Positions 42,312-52,150 are shown, counted from the first letter of the stretch. The stretch is DNA of 64,000 nucleotides from Clostridia bacterium (GCA_017404985.1 JAFRBK010000046.1:33952-97951); one strand, 5' to 3'. The notes: generated by a model not told the origin, from the letters alone. Numbers and translations are program-made.

Positions 42312-43517
42312 TCAGAAAATCTTTCCCACTTTCGAGAACATGGAAACGGAATCCTTGAGAATATCGCGCACGATGCGGATACACTCCGGATTCAGATTCG
42401 TATAGGTGTCTTTGACATTGTGATAATAATCCCGCGGCGTGAATGCGACCCCGCAGATCGCGGCGGCCTTGACCCCGACGCGGGAGAATGCGTCGGAATC
42501 GCATGCCCCGGGGTAGAACTCGGCGGTACGCAGGTCGTAGCCGTTTTTCATCCCTGCGAAATACAGCAGGTTGCAGACTTCCTCGCTGTTGGATTCGGTA
42601 TAGTTGATGCCCCGGGAAAAGATACGCAATTCCTTCACGGAGTGAATCGTATCCACAGCGAAAACGACGGTATTCAGCCCCAGCAGTTCTTCCACGTTTT
42701 CACTCGCAAAAGCATGCGCTCCGCGGAGTCCCGACTCCTCACCGTCGGTGATCAGGCAGGCAATTTCCGTGTCCTCAAACCGCTCGCCGCGATCCGCCAT
42801 TTCCTTCAGGATGCTCATGCTCAGGAAGCAGCCGGTCAGATTGTCGTTGGCTCCGTCCACCACGGTTTTCCAGTCCACCAGGAAGAGCAGCGGCGCAAAC
42901 AGAACCGTAAGGACGATCTCGATGATCGCGAAGGTTTTCAACGTGCCCGCCGACAGAAAATCCGCAAGCGCCAGATTGCAGGAAAGGAAATTAACCACCC
43001 AGAAGAGAACTCCGCTTCCGATGCTGATGAAGATCATGGGCTTGGGCAGATACTTGAGGAAGGGCATTTCATACACCGCGTCGATATGACCGCAGAGAAT
43101 GATCCGGCGCTTCGGCGTGTTTTTTGCCTTGCGGACCATATAGAGATTCTGTCCCGTCCGTTTGGGAAAGAACCGGTCGATCACCTGCCGATAGAGCGCG
43201 AATTCGCCCACGAGGCAAACGACCGCCACGATCATCAGAATCAGCGAGACCAGGTAGGTCCAGGCCCGCCCCGTGCACACGCCGGCGATAAAAAACCCGC
43301 AGGCGGCGATACAGAGGACCGCCTCCAGCGGCACCGACGCGAGAAAAGCGTGGGGATGGACGTCAAAGGACTGGGTTCGGATTTCATCCACGCAATCCTT
43401 CATCGATTCAGCGATCTCCGCTTCCGCGGCGCGGACCGATTCGGATCCCGTCACGCGGCATTTGTGGTTTTTACAGATGGTTTCAATTCCGTCGGTGATA
43501 TATTTGATGTAATCCAT
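42312..43517 (-). CDS. membrane-inserted M28-family metallopeptidase
   Basis: 401 residues; start chosen at the ATG behind TGAGGTG. M28 zinc ligands are visible: GHIDAVYEM, DGANDNLTG, TDGEESGLRGAHAF and the late His region. An insertion with several hydrophobic segments (about 75-135 and 175-235) splits the N-terminal part, so the enzyme is probably membrane-embedded. It follows the 43.5-44.2 kb membrane-protein gene by a few bases, the stop codon of which lies in its ribosome site. Peptide substrate unknown. Confidence 0.85.
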   Translation of the reverse strand: MDYIKYITDGIETICKNHKCRVTGSESVRAAEAEIAESMKDCVDEIRTQSFDVHPHAFLASVPLEAVLCIAACGFFIAGVCTGRAWTYLVSLILMIVAVVCLVGEFALYRQVIDRFFPKRTGQNLYMVRKAKNTPKRRIILCGHIDAVYEMPFLKYLPKPMIFISIGSGVLFWVVNFLSCNLALADFLSAGTLKTFAIIEIVLTVLFAPLLFLVDWKTVVDGANDNLTGCFLSMSILKEMADRGERFEDTEIACLITDGEESGLRGAHAFASENVEELLGLNTVVFAVDTIHSVKELRIFSRGINYTESNSEEVCNLLYFAGMKNGYDLRTAEFYPGACDSDAFSRVGVKAAAICGVAFTPRDYYHNVKDTYTNLNPECIRIVRDILKDSVSMFSKVGKIF

Positions 43518-43527
43518 GGCAGACACC

Positions 43528-44223
43528 TCATTCTCTCGTGATCTGGAACTGATGGTACTGTTCCAGCAGAATTCTGCGAACGGCAGCGGTGATGCTGACC
43601 GTCGCGACCGCCATGATGATGACCATCACGACTCCGGGCAGGAGCACGGCCGTAAGCTCGTTTATTTTCGTGCCCGCGTCATTGACGGCCACGGTGTCAA
43701 GCGTCGCTTCCAGGGTGGACGTGACCTCGATCACCGTTCCGGGTGCGATCCGGACGACATTCAGATCATAGTTGGACATGAATGCGGTCATCAGCAGCGG
43801 TATAAAGCTGCCCATGACCGTGACGACGGAAATGAACACCGAATAGAGCACCGAGCAGTATGGGATGCTGAGCAGCAGGGAAAAAATATAGATCATGCTT
43901 CCCACGGCGCCGAGGGTCGAAGTGGTGACCGCGGCGGAGACGACAAAACTGACCCCGAGGATCCATTTCAGATGGTTCCCGACACCGGCTTTCCGCTGGA
44001 CGATCAGCAGTTCCACGAGAGAAACGAGCAGCATCCCCGCGGAAAGCCACATGAAAAGGGGGCCCATCTCAAGTTCCCGCACCGTGAAGCGCACCACCAG
44101 GGATATGGCAAACAGAATCACGTTCAGGGCGACAAACACGCGGCTGTTCCGCAGGTTTGTCGATCTTTCAATCATACCGAACAATCCGGGTTTCCCCTGG
44201 CGCATCATTTGTTTCGTCAGCAA
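43528..44223 (-). CDS. unknown five- or six-segment membrane protein
   Basis: 231 residues from a TTG start placed 8 bases after AGGAGGGG; an ATG 15 bases downstream is the alternative. Hydrophobic segments near 30-50, 58-75, 85-140 and 190-215 with a Thr/Val-rich exposed loop (EVTSTLEATLDTVAVNDAGT) between. It resembles the membrane half of some diguanylate cyclase sensors (ends at QFQITRE where a GGDEF would follow) but no catalytic domain is attached. Coupled to the M28 gene. Confidence 0.6.
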   Translation of the reverse strand: MLTKQMMRQGKPGLFGMIERSTNLRNSRVFVALNVILFAISLVVRFTVRELEMGPLFMWLSAGMLLVSLVELLIVQRKAGVGNHLKWILGVSFVVSAAVTTSTLGAVGSMIYIFSLLLSIPYCSVLYSVFISVVTVMGSFIPLLMTAFMSNYDLNVVRIAPGTVIEVTSTLEATLDTVAVNDAGTKINELTAVLLPGVVMVIIMAVATVSITAAVRRILLEQYHQFQITRE

Positions 44224-44334
44224 GGTAAAACCCCTCCTTTCTCTCGGACCGGAATAATGAGGACGACCCGACAGGCTCCCGCCCCTTGTGTTTGACAGAG
44301 CTTCCGGTTTTGCCGGATGCCTGAACGCCATGGT

Positions 44335-45900
44335 TCAGGTATGATCCGGCGGAAACCTGAATGCATGTTTTCCGCGCTGTTTCGCCTGGTACATTTCCGC
44401 ATCCGCTTCTTCAAACCAGGCTGTCGTGTCTGAAAAATCCGACCCGTGTGCGATCCCGGCGCTGATCATGACCGACGGCATCCCGTCATTCGATTCGTAC
44501 AGTTCACGGCGGATATCTTCAATCTTTGAGGCGACCAGATCATGCTGCGTTTTTTCGGTATTTACCATAAAGATGACAAATTCATCCCCGCCGATCCGGC
44601 AGACGTAATCTTCTGATCTGAAGTGCTTTTTCAGCACCCGGGCCAGCCTGACAAGCACCCTGTCTCCGGTTTCGTGGCCGCAGGTATCGTTGATGGTTTT
44701 GAAGTTGTCCACATCCAGCATGATCATATAGGTGCTTTTACGATCAAGGCTGGAAAGAAGCAGTTCATATCCGGAACGATTCAATACGCCGGTCAGTTCA
44801 TCGTGTGAGGATTTATAATCCAGGTGCGCCAGGCGGGTCTTCAGGATACCGACCTCGTCCTTTTTGCTGTAATCCGCTTTCAGCTCAGGACTTTCGGAGT
44901 TTGCCAGCCTGGCCGCCTCCGAAAGATCGTGGAGGGGCTTTGTGAGGCGGGAGGTAAAACGAAGGATGATCAGGCTGACAAGGGTCAGTAAAACGAGCGA
45001 TGCAAGGACAATGTGCCAGACCGTTCCCTGCCAGCTTTCGTTGATCTCGAAGATCGGCACGGACACATACAGCCTCATCCCGTTGCTGAGCGAAAGCCAG
45101 GCTGCTTTTTTGTCAGCGCCCTGAAAACGGTATTGAACAGGAGTGTTTTCACCGAGCAGGCTCTTCGGTAATGAAAACATCTTCTGCCCGGATTTGATCG
45201 CCGGATGATAAATCATATGTGAATTTGCGTCCATCAGAAACGCGTACCCGGAATCGAACAGTCTGATGTTTTCCACGACTTTGTCCAGGGTTTTGCAGTC
45301 TATTTCAATGCCGATCACACCGACAAACTGATTCTTCCAGTAAACCGGCAGGTTATATGAAATGACAAGGACATCCAGGTTCTCAGTATTGTAAGGCGGA
45401 AGCCAGACGCCTTTCCCGGTTGCCTTCGGAACGGTAAACCAGACAAGCCTGGAAGTGTCGCTTGTATCAAACTGGGTGATATCTGTCACTTCATGTTCCC
45501 TGAAGCCTTTTCCGTCCAGATTGACATACCAGAAACCCTTCACATCTTCGGAAAGAGCCGGGTCGATTCTGAAATAATAAGTGAGCACACCGTTCGTATG
45601 GTAAGCAACCTCTCCAAAGAGACCGCGTGCTTTTTCAACCTGATTTCCCAGCTGGTCGAGCGGCATATCCTCCAGACTGTTCTGAACGAGCGACGCAACC
45701 GTCTGCACGGAACGCTCCACGCTTGTAAAATAGGATTCCAGATTCATTGCCCCGGTTTTGCACATCAGGGAAAGCATCTGGTCGGCATCGTCGTTTCCGA
45801 GCTTCTGGATCGATTTCACACCGATAAATGTGGCAATGCCCAGCGCAACAATGACCGAGCATATGGTTAACAGCGCATATTTGATACGGATTGAATGCAT
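44335..45900 (-). CDS. dCache-HAMP diguanylate cyclase
   Basis: 520 residues from the ATG behind GAGGATATC. One N-terminal membrane segment, an extracellular dCache-type domain (about 35-280, WYVNLDGKGFREHEVTDI; VIGIEIDCKTLDK), a second membrane segment, HAMP (LTKPLHDLSEAARL), and a GGDEF domain with intact RIGGDEFV. The upstream DxLTGVLNR motif is present. It makes c-di-GMP in response to a small extracellular ligand. Confidence 0.92.
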   Translation of the reverse strand: MHSIRIKYALLTICSVIVALGIATFIGVKSIQKLGNDDADQMLSLMCKTGAMNLESYFTSVERSVQTVASLVQNSLEDMPLDQLGNQVEKARGLFGEVAYHTNGVLTYYFRIDPALSEDVKGFWYVNLDGKGFREHEVTDITQFDTSDTSRLVWFTVPKATGKGVWLPPYNTENLDVLVISYNLPVYWKNQFVGVIGIEIDCKTLDKVVENIRLFDSGYAFLMDANSHMIYHPAIKSGQKMFSLPKSLLGENTPVQYRFQGADKKAAWLSLSNGMRLYVSVPIFEINESWQGTVWHIVLASLVLLTLVSLIILRFTSRLTKPLHDLSEAARLANSESPELKADYSKKDEVGILKTRLAHLDYKSSHDELTGVLNRSGYELLLSSLDRKSTYMIMLDVDNFKTINDTCGHETGDRVLVRLARVLKKHFRSEDYVCRIGGDEFVIFMVNTEKTQHDLVASKIEDIRRELYESNDGMPSVMISAGIAHGSDFSDTTAWFEEADAEMYQAKQRGKHAFRFPPDHT

Positions 45901-46001
45901 AGAAGATATCCTCGTATCTGAATTTCTGCATTCCTGTGAGGAAAGCAGGTGCCGCACAAGGCGCAGTATCATTTAACTGCTTTTGCCCGTAGTTTTCTTC
46001 T

Positions 46002-47303
46002 TTACGCCGCGTCGGCCATTTCTTCCTCCGTGTATTCGTCCACGATTTTATCCAGCGCGTCGATCTTTTCCCTGAGCAGGGCCATCAGATCCTTTTCCGC
46101 TATCAGGCCGTCTTCGTTCACTTCCACACCGGCAAACGAAATGGGTACGATCATGGGCGGCGTATCCAGGGACAAAGGCCGGATGGAGCGAAGCTGCTCC
46201 ACGCTCTGATAGATCAGTTCCACCTTAAAGAAGGATTCTCCCTTCCCGTTCTCCCAGCGTTCAAACACCACCTTTGTGCCGATGGGCGTGGTGGGCTCGA
46301 TCGCGCCGGGCAGCTCATAATCGTTTACCCCCAGCGCCGCCAGGAAGGCCGTGATGGTGGAATCGTGCCCGCACAGGAAGGAAAACTCCCGTCCCTGCGC
46401 GTTCAGTTCCGCGTAGATCTCCTTCAGGATCGGATGGGCCAGTTCAGGTGCCAGTTTCGGCGAAGCGAACAGGATTTCTTCATAGGTGGCTAATATACTG
46501 CCGATGGACTTCCAGTCGTTCTCCGTGAGTTTGTGCCCAAAGGCTGCCTTCAGATCGTCCGGCTCTTCGTAATACTGGAGCACCAGGGCATCCGCGACGG
46601 AGACCGCGGTTTTGATGGGGCCGGTGAGCTTCGGTTCACTGCCTTCCACCAGGGAAAGCCGGGTCTCATCGGTCAGCAGGTTGCCGTACTTCCCGCTTTC
46701 GTAGGCTTCACTTTCCTTCATATCCGTCACGTCCATCAGCAGAGTGATCGCGCCGCTTAATCTGTCACGATAGGCGTCCAGGCTTTCCCCGCCGCTCAGG
46801 GCCACCAGTTCCTCCTCGATGTCTTTCGCATAGTCGTCGTTCATGAAGCTGATCAGCGGCAGGAACACACCGTCCCCCTGATTATAGTCCATATGGCGTT
46901 CCACCGGAATGACGGCCACCGGCAGAAGCCCGGCGGAGAAATACCTCGCCGTCGCCTGGGTGCGCTGGAGGGCGTTGGCATAGAAGCGAACCGCGCCGTC
47001 TTTGGGGAGATAGTTTTCCGGGAACAGTCCCTCTTTTTCCAGCCACAGGCGGAAATACTGGCCCATGGTGGTTTCCAGCATCGCGCCGCGCAGGGAAAGC
47101 TCTGCAGTCTTTGATGTCCATTCAAACCAGTTATGGGGCGTGATATCGCCGAGCAGAGACCCTTTTTCAGACAGGGGCGAACGGATATTGTGGCGGCTGA
47201 GCACAACCACCTGTTTCAACTGATAATCCTCTGCGCGGCAAACCGATGCCGAAGCGCAGATCAGGATCACGCACAGGATGAACGCAAACAGTTTTTTACT
47301 CAC
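46002..47303 (-). CDS. secreted histidine acid phosphatase (phytase-like)
   Basis: 433 residues from a GTG start behind AAGGAGGG. Signal peptide MSKKLFAFILCVILICASAS ending CRA-ED. The catalytic block is SRHNIRSP (family RHGxRxP, here Gly replaced by Asn) and the proton-donor motif is CGHDST (HD). Clade 2 histidine phosphatases include AppA phytases and glucose-1-phosphatases, releasing phosphate from organic phosphoesters outside the cell. The RHN variation is unusual but lies at a non-catalytic position. Preceded by the repeated promoter element. Confidence 0.88.
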   Translation of the reverse strand: MSKKLFAFILCVILICASASVCRAEDYQLKQVVVLSRHNIRSPLSEKGSLLGDITPHNWFEWTSKTAELSLRGAMLETTMGQYFRLWLEKEGLFPENYLPKDGAVRFYANALQRTQATARYFSAGLLPVAVIPVERHMDYNQGDGVFLPLISFMNDDYAKDIEEELVALSGGESLDAYRDRLSGAITLLMDVTDMKESEAYESGKYGNLLTDETRLSLVEGSEPKLTGPIKTAVSVADALVLQYYEEPDDLKAAFGHKLTENDWKSIGSILATYEEILFASPKLAPELAHPILKEIYAELNAQGREFSFLCGHDSTITAFLAALGVNDYELPGAIEPTTPIGTKVVFERWENGKGESFFKVELIYQSVEQLRSIRPLSLDTPPMIVPISFAGVEVNEDGLIAEKDLMALLREKIDALDKIVDEYTEEEMADAA

Positions 47304-47389
47304 GAGTCGGACCCTCCTTAACCGGATAAACTTTATAAATATCCTTCCTTTCTTATACTTTGCGATTCTTTTCCGCTGCTGTCAAGGGG

Positions 47390-47406
47390 TGTTCCGGAAT
47401 GTCAAA
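47390..47406 (-). promoter_or_regulatory. 17-bp promoter element, copy b (histidine phosphatase gene)
   Basis: Minus strand TTTGACATTCCGGAACA, then CCCCTTGACAGCAG and TATAAG 32 bases after the element. Confidence 0.7.
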
Positions 47407-47448
47407 CCACGGACGTCATTTTCCAGGGAGCTCGCACTTATATGCCCG

Positions 47449-48243
47449 TCATGCGCAGTTTTCTGCTTTTCCTTTGAACTGCTGATCGCTGCTGCGGCGC
47501 TCGTGGCCGCCGTATTCGGCGGAGTGCGTCCGTTTCTTGACTGTGTACAACGCCTTGTCCGCGCGGGAGATCAGCGCGAACAGGTCTGAATAGGTCATGG
47601 GAGTGTCCTGGGCGCTTCCGATGGACAGGAGCATTCTGACGCCGCAGGTGCTATGCCGCAGATCATATGTTTCCGCGCCATAGTTTTCGTGAGCCGGCCT
47701 GTGAGTCAGCACCAGGAATTCGTCCCCGCCGTAGCGGTAATAATGCCCGTCGGGATACAGATGCTTCAGGATTTCGCCGGTTTCCCGCAGCAGTGCGTCT
47801 CCGGCTGCATGCCCGTACTGATCGTTGACTTCCTTGAAATAGTTGATGTCAATCATATAAACGGTCAGGTTCCGGCCAAGCATTCTGCAGGCATCCGCTT
47901 CCAGCGCCATCCGGTTCAGCAGGCCGGTCAGTGCGTCGTGGCGGCTCACATCCCTCAGGGCTCTGTTATCCTCCTCCATCCGGACCGCGCCGATGGAAGC
48001 CAGGACCTGATTGCGATACAGTACAGTCCCTGAGATCAGTGCGACAATCGCCGGCACCAGGAAATGCAGCGGTTTGTCCCGTCCGATCCCGGAGAGCACA
48101 AACCAGAAAAACGCGGCGGCTTCCAGGCCCAGGAGAACCAGGGATATACGCCGGAGTCGCTTCAGGCTCTGTGCATCCATGTTTTCGTTTTCGCTTGTTG
48201 TCAGGAAGGAATGAATATATCTGAAAAGTTTTCTGGTCTTCAT
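47449..48243 (-). CDS. short membrane diguanylate cyclase
   Basis: 264 residues from the ATG nearest a GGAAGTGATC sequence; upstream in-frame ATGs lack ribosome sites. Two hydrophobic segments (about 32-75), then a GGDEF domain with DALTGLLNR and YRYGGDEFLVL intact. No recognisable sensor. It ends 42 bases before copy b of the repeated element that precedes the histidine phosphatase gene. C-di-GMP synthesis. Confidence 0.88.
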   Translation of the reverse strand: MKTRKLFRYIHSFLTTSENENMDAQSLKRLRRISLVLLGLEAAAFFWFVLSGIGRDKPLHFLVPAIVALISGTVLYRNQVLASIGAVRMEEDNRALRDVSRHDALTGLLNRMALEADACRMLGRNLTVYMIDINYFKEVNDQYGHAAGDALLRETGEILKHLYPDGHYYRYGGDEFLVLTHRPAHENYGAETYDLRHSTCGVRMLLSIGSAQDTPMTYSDLFALISRADKALYTVKKRTHSAEYGGHERRSSDQQFKGKAENCA

Positions 48244-48396
48244 AAGGGGATCACTTCCAAAGCCGGTTGGTATATCGTGCTGCCTCAATGGAAACAGCAC
48301 GATATATTGTAGCATCCGCCTTTTACCGCCGCAAGTGAACATGTGGCCGAAAACTGACCAGATTGTCGTATTTGGCAAGAAAGAACCGGAAACCGG

Positions 48397-48413
48397 TTTG
48401 ACAATCCGGAACA
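48397..48413 (+). promoter_or_regulatory. 17-bp promoter element, copy c (reverse orientation)
   Basis: TTTGACAATCCGGAACA on the plus strand, between two minus-strand genes. No plus-strand gene follows, so it may be a relic or act on the minus-strand diguanylate cyclase in inverted orientation. Confidence 0.5.
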
Positions 48414-48445
48414 TTCCCGGACAGCAGCAGGAAACAGACGCAAAC

Positions 48446-49528
48446 TTACATCAGCTTTCCTTCAAGCAGCTTCAGGGTTTCTTCACCCATACCATAATGA
48501 ATAAGATAGGTTTCCGCCGCTGTCTTTAAGTCGATATCCTCCAGAGAGGTTCCATACTCCGGACCTGCCATAACGTACAGCATTTCACGGATATTTTTTC
48601 CCGCGATCATATCGTACTTTTCGGTGCCGGGCTCAATGCCGTAGTAGTTGGTGTAGGTTTGCATATAATCGGCCACGATCTGCGCCTCATCCCATCCCAT
48701 CAGCGCTTCGAGCACCATGACTGCAAACCCGGTACGATCCTTTCCCTCCATGCAGTGCACCAGATAAGGCGTATTTCCTTCAGCCAGGAAGGAAAAGCCC
48801 TTCACGACATCTGCCGCAAAATCCTCGGAGGTGAAATCAACCGTCATCTGCACAGCAAAGACCTTTCCGGCTTCAAACAAATCCCGGTAACAGGGGGAAT
48901 CAAAATCCTCCGCGGTGATAAACGCGGCGATTGCCTCGGGTGTATTCGCCATATTCATGACCGTCTGAACGCCCGCCTCCTGAATGAGTCTGTCGGCGTA
49001 GTGTGCGCGGTTTGCCCTGTTATCGACGGGAGAAGCGGAACGATACAGCTTTCCCTCCGCCACAGGACGGAAATTGGCAAAAACCGCATCGCTGGCATAG
49101 TCTGCCCTGTCATCGCTGTAAACCAGGTTGTTGATTTCCTGGGTCGTCCGGGCACCGTCTTTTTCCTTCATCGTGATGGTCACCGCGTCGCCCGCGTCGA
49201 CACCCGCCGTTTCCGAAAAACTGCCATAGTTGACACACAGGCTGATGTTGCCATTGTTCGGATCGACACGTATCATGCAATCTCCGCGATCCGCATAGTA
49301 ACCGTTGAATACAGGCATATCGGCAACATAGCTTCCGCAAGTCACCGTAACGATATCCCCCAGGTCAAATCCGGCCCTGGTGAAATCCGCTTCGGTGATG
49401 TCCAGCCGCGCACACCCGTATTTATCGATTTGGACAACCGTAGCATCAATGGAAGCGGCTTCCGCTGTACCTGAACCCGTCATGATAAGCAGCAGAAATG
49501 CAAGGATAAGTGCAATGTGCTTTTTCAT
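48446..49528 (-). CDS. secreted tyrosine/phosphoinositide-type phosphatase
   Basis: 360 residues with signal peptide MKKHIALILAFLLLIMTGSG. An N-terminal beta-rich domain (about 25-115; CARLDITEADF, FDLGDIVTV) resembles domains attached to this family in other Clostridia. The catalytic loop HCMEGKDRTG (CxxxxxR) belongs to the Y_phosphatase3 group related to Mycobacterium PtpB and phytase-like PTPs. ATG start chosen just before the signal peptide; another ATG lies 12 bases upstream. Substrate could be phosphoprotein, phosphoinositide or phytate. Confidence 0.85.
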   Translation of the reverse strand: MKKHIALILAFLLLIMTGSGTAEAASIDATVVQIDKYGCARLDITEADFTRAGFDLGDIVTVTCGSYVADMPVFNGYYADRGDCMIRVDPNNGNISLCVNYGSFSETAGVDAGDAVTITMKEKDGARTTQEINNLVYSDDRADYASDAVFANFRPVAEGKLYRSASPVDNRANRAHYADRLIQEAGVQTVMNMANTPEAIAAFITAEDFDSPCYRDLFEAGKVFAVQMTVDFTSEDFAADVVKGFSFLAEGNTPYLVHCMEGKDRTGFAVMVLEALMGWDEAQIVADYMQTYTNYYGIEPGTEKYDMIAGKNIREMLYVMAGPEYGTSLEDIDLKTAAETYLIHYGMGEETLKLLEGKLM

Positions 49529-49632
49529 CGATGAAACCATCCCTTCCTGCAATTCTTTATTCCTTCCTGTTTTTCAACTGTATTGTCAGATTCCTTTTCT
49601 TATAAATTAAAGTTCTATTCTGTGGATACTTT

Positions 49633-51288
49633 CTATGCATTGCCGGTTTCCTTCAGGCAATGCTTGTTCGCATACATGTCCATGTCCGCGCGCCGGAAGA
49701 CCGAAGCCACGCTCGTATCGTCCGTGAATCTTGCCATACCGCAGGCAACCGCAACGCCGCCGGCGCGTGTGTTTTCCCGGTTGTGCTCCTCGATCCCGCG
49801 AATCAGCTGATCGATATGCTCAAAATCATGACCCTGCGCGATCACAGCAAACTCGTCTCCGCCGACGCGGAAAACAGGACTGTGTTTGAACGTCTGGCAG
49901 ATCATCCGGCAGGCTTCACGAAGATACTGGTCTCCCGCCTGGTGTCCGGATGTATCGTTTACTTTTTTCAGGTCGTTCACATCCAGGACGACGACAGCAA
50001 ACGGCGGCTGGCTCTGTGTTTCAATCTGATGATCCAGCTGTGCCTCCGCCTCCATGTAGGCATACTTGCTCTTGACACCCGTCAGTGCATCGATCATCGC
50101 CTTTTCCTCTGCCTGGATCAGGCGTTTTTCGTATTCCTGCTCCTGTTTCACCTGCGCGTCAACATCGTTGATTCCGACAATCAGGCGGCGGCCTTCCGCC
50201 TCCTCCGCCATCGCGCACTTAAGCTGGATATAAACCGGTTTTTCCTGAATTACGATGCGGTATGTCAGCACGAATAATCCGGTGCGCTCAATCTCGGAAA
50301 GCACGTTTTCCCTGGTGAAGGCATGCATAAACCGTTTCAGGTCTTTCCGATAAACCAGGCTTCGGCTCAACGCTCTTGTCAGGTTAAAAAAGTCCTCGCC
50401 TTCCGTCGGCAATCCGAAAGACTTAAACGCGGCATTGGCTCTGTATTCATGATAATGCTCCGTTTCCGGATCAACGATGTGGATCGATAAGTATTCACCG
50501 CCCAGCGCACTGATCCGCGCAAAGGCGGTATGCTCTTCCAGCGCCCGCTCCTCAGCCAGGCGCTGTTCCATCCTTCTGTCCGCTTCCTGCAGCATGATTC
50601 GGTATTCTTCCTTTTCATCCCCGATGACAGAAGCCCGCAGCAGGCATGTGCCCAGCAGATAGGCAATCGCGTACAGGGGAAGATACGGATACCACAGTTG
50701 CGCGGTCAGGAAAGCCGCCATCAGCAGACCAAACAACCCCAGGGTACGGTATTTTTTCCATTTTCCCGCCGCGTGGCGTTTCCGGGCAATTGACGTGAAT
50801 GTATAGGCGGAGATCAGAAGGAGCAGGAGGATCTGAATGCCCAGAATCACATACCGGATGCTCAGCGCTTTATAGACGCAGTCCTGATCCACCGTAAAAA
50901 GAACCGGCGTAAACAGATTGACGGCAGACAGGATCGTTACGCACAGGGCAAATATCCGGCCGCTGTGCAGCAGGAAGCGCCCGAACAGATATCTTTCTTC
51001 CTCCAGGTAAGTAACCGTATATTTTGTCCAGTACATCACGCCCGCCGCCATGGCGACAAAGTAGATCGTCGTATCGGCGAACAGAAGGGCGGACAGCTTG
51101 TGGCTTTCCAGGATGCCCCAGGTAATATCCGTCAGGTAATATACGATGATCACAAACAGGTATTTCCTGTATACCTTCCAGGCCCGAACGCTGAAGCTTT
51201 CATTCGAGTTCAGCAGAATATCCTGGTTTTCAATCAGAAGAATCAGGAGCGCCAGGATACTGATGGTCGAATAATAATTCAGAATCAT
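49633..51288 (-). CDS. membrane diguanylate cyclase with PAS-like domain
   Basis: 551 residues from the ATG behind GAGGATATC. About seven membrane segments (1-215), a coiled coil (EADRRMEQRLAEERALEE), a PAS-like domain (about 255-370), then GGDEF with DALTGVKSKYAY and RVGGDEFAVIA intact. Preceded by copy d of the repeated element with a good promoter (TTGTAT, 18 bases, TAGAAT). C-di-GMP synthesis in response to an unknown signal. Confidence 0.9.
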   Translation of the reverse strand: MILNYYSTISILALLILLIENQDILLNSNESFSVRAWKVYRKYLFVIIVYYLTDITWGILESHKLSALLFADTTIYFVAMAAGVMYWTKYTVTYLEEERYLFGRFLLHSGRIFALCVTILSAVNLFTPVLFTVDQDCVYKALSIRYVILGIQILLLLLISAYTFTSIARKRHAAGKWKKYRTLGLFGLLMAAFLTAQLWYPYLPLYAIAYLLGTCLLRASVIGDEKEEYRIMLQEADRRMEQRLAEERALEEHTAFARISALGGEYLSIHIVDPETEHYHEYRANAAFKSFGLPTEGEDFFNLTRALSRSLVYRKDLKRFMHAFTRENVLSEIERTGLFVLTYRIVIQEKPVYIQLKCAMAEEAEGRRLIVGINDVDAQVKQEQEYEKRLIQAEEKAMIDALTGVKSKYAYMEAEAQLDHQIETQSQPPFAVVVLDVNDLKKVNDTSGHQAGDQYLREACRMICQTFKHSPVFRVGGDEFAVIAQGHDFEHIDQLIRGIEEHNRENTRAGGVAVACGMARFTDDTSVASVFRRADMDMYANKHCLKETGNA

Positions 51289-51360
51289 AGGCGATATCCT
51301 CTGCCTCCTTTCTGCCACCCGTAGAAACGCAGTTTTATTCTACAGGTCCCTGCAAGCTGA

Positions 51361-51399
51361 ATACAAGGGGGTTTTCCGGAATGTCAAACCCCCTTGTAT
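51361..51399. promoter_or_regulatory. 17-bp element copy d inside a 14-bp inverted repeat
   Basis: Minus strand TTTGACATTCCGGAAAA (51372-51388) is enclosed by perfect arms ATACAAGGGGGTTT / AAACCCCCTTGTAT. The right arm supplies the -35 (TTGTAT) of the diguanylate cyclase promoter. The hairpin could also end the neighbouring transcript, but no T-tract follows. Confidence 0.7.
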
Positions 51400-51421
51400 C
51401 CGCTGCCGGCATCCGGCTTAC

Positions 51422-52150
51422 TCAGTCAGCAGCAAAGATTTCCACGCGGTACTCACGTGCAGCATTTTCCGGGTCCAGAATAAACCTGTACTCATCCCCG
51501 CTGCCGACAGTGAACCAGCCGTGACCGTCGTTATCGTTGGCTTCCCAAACCAGGCGGTAACTCATGTTCACGTCCCGGACATCCGCCTTCAGGATGATCT
51601 CATCACCGTAGTTCAGCATCCCCTCGTTCATCAGCCTGATCTCTGCCGTACTGACAAATGCTTCCTGCTCGTAAAGTTCCGGATTGTTGAACGGCTCCAG
51701 GATTCCCTCCGAAACGCTTCCGGCGTCATCATCCTCGATGACTGTCAGGTCCTCTTCCTCCTCCGGATCGTCGGTCCGTTCATTGTCGTCGATCCATTCA
51801 GGATCGTCATCGGTCTCATCATTGTCATCACCGGCAACGGCTTCAGGCTGCGCTTCTTCCCGGTGATCTTCCGGTTCTGCTGCAGATTCCGGCTCGGATT
51901 CGGTTTCCGGCACCGCTTCTTCCTCGGTTTCGGTCGCCTGCGGGGCAGCTTCTTCCGCTGCCTGCGGCACGGTTTCTTCCTCAGCTTCAATCACCTGAGG
52001 TACAGCTTCCTCAGCTATCGGCAGCGCGGTTTCTTCCTCAGCCCGCGCCGAAGTATTCAGGAATTCAATATTTACCAGGGATGCGTTCAGCATCAGTGCT
52101 GCGGCTGCCAGAAATGCCGCCAGCTTTACACTCCAGTTTTTCCTTGTCAT
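51422..52150 (-). CDS. secreted acidic repeat protein of unknown function
   Basis: 242 residues. Long signal peptide (about 1-37, ending SARAEEE). Residues 38-150 are highly acidic with degenerate repeats of the type EEAVPQ-x-EAEEE and a poly-Asp/Glu stretch. The C-terminal 70 residues (YGDEIILKADVRDVNMSYRL; GHGWFTVGSGDEYRF) look like one Ig-like or Y_Y_Y-type beta-sandwich. Comparable acidic linkers occur in large clostridial surface proteins, so this may be a shortened relative. Ribosome site AAAGGAGG. Confidence 0.7.
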   Translation of the reverse strand: MTRKNWSVKLAAFLAAAALMLNASLVNIEFLNTSARAEEETALPIAEEAVPQVIEAEEETVPQAAEEAAPQATETEEEAVPETESEPESAAEPEDHREEAQPEAVAGDDNDETDDDPEWIDDNERTDDPEEEEDLTVIEDDDAGSVSEGILEPFNNPELYEQEAFVSTAEIRLMNEGMLNYGDEIILKADVRDVNMSYRLVWEANDNDGHGWFTVGSGDEYRFILDPENAAREYRVEIFAAD

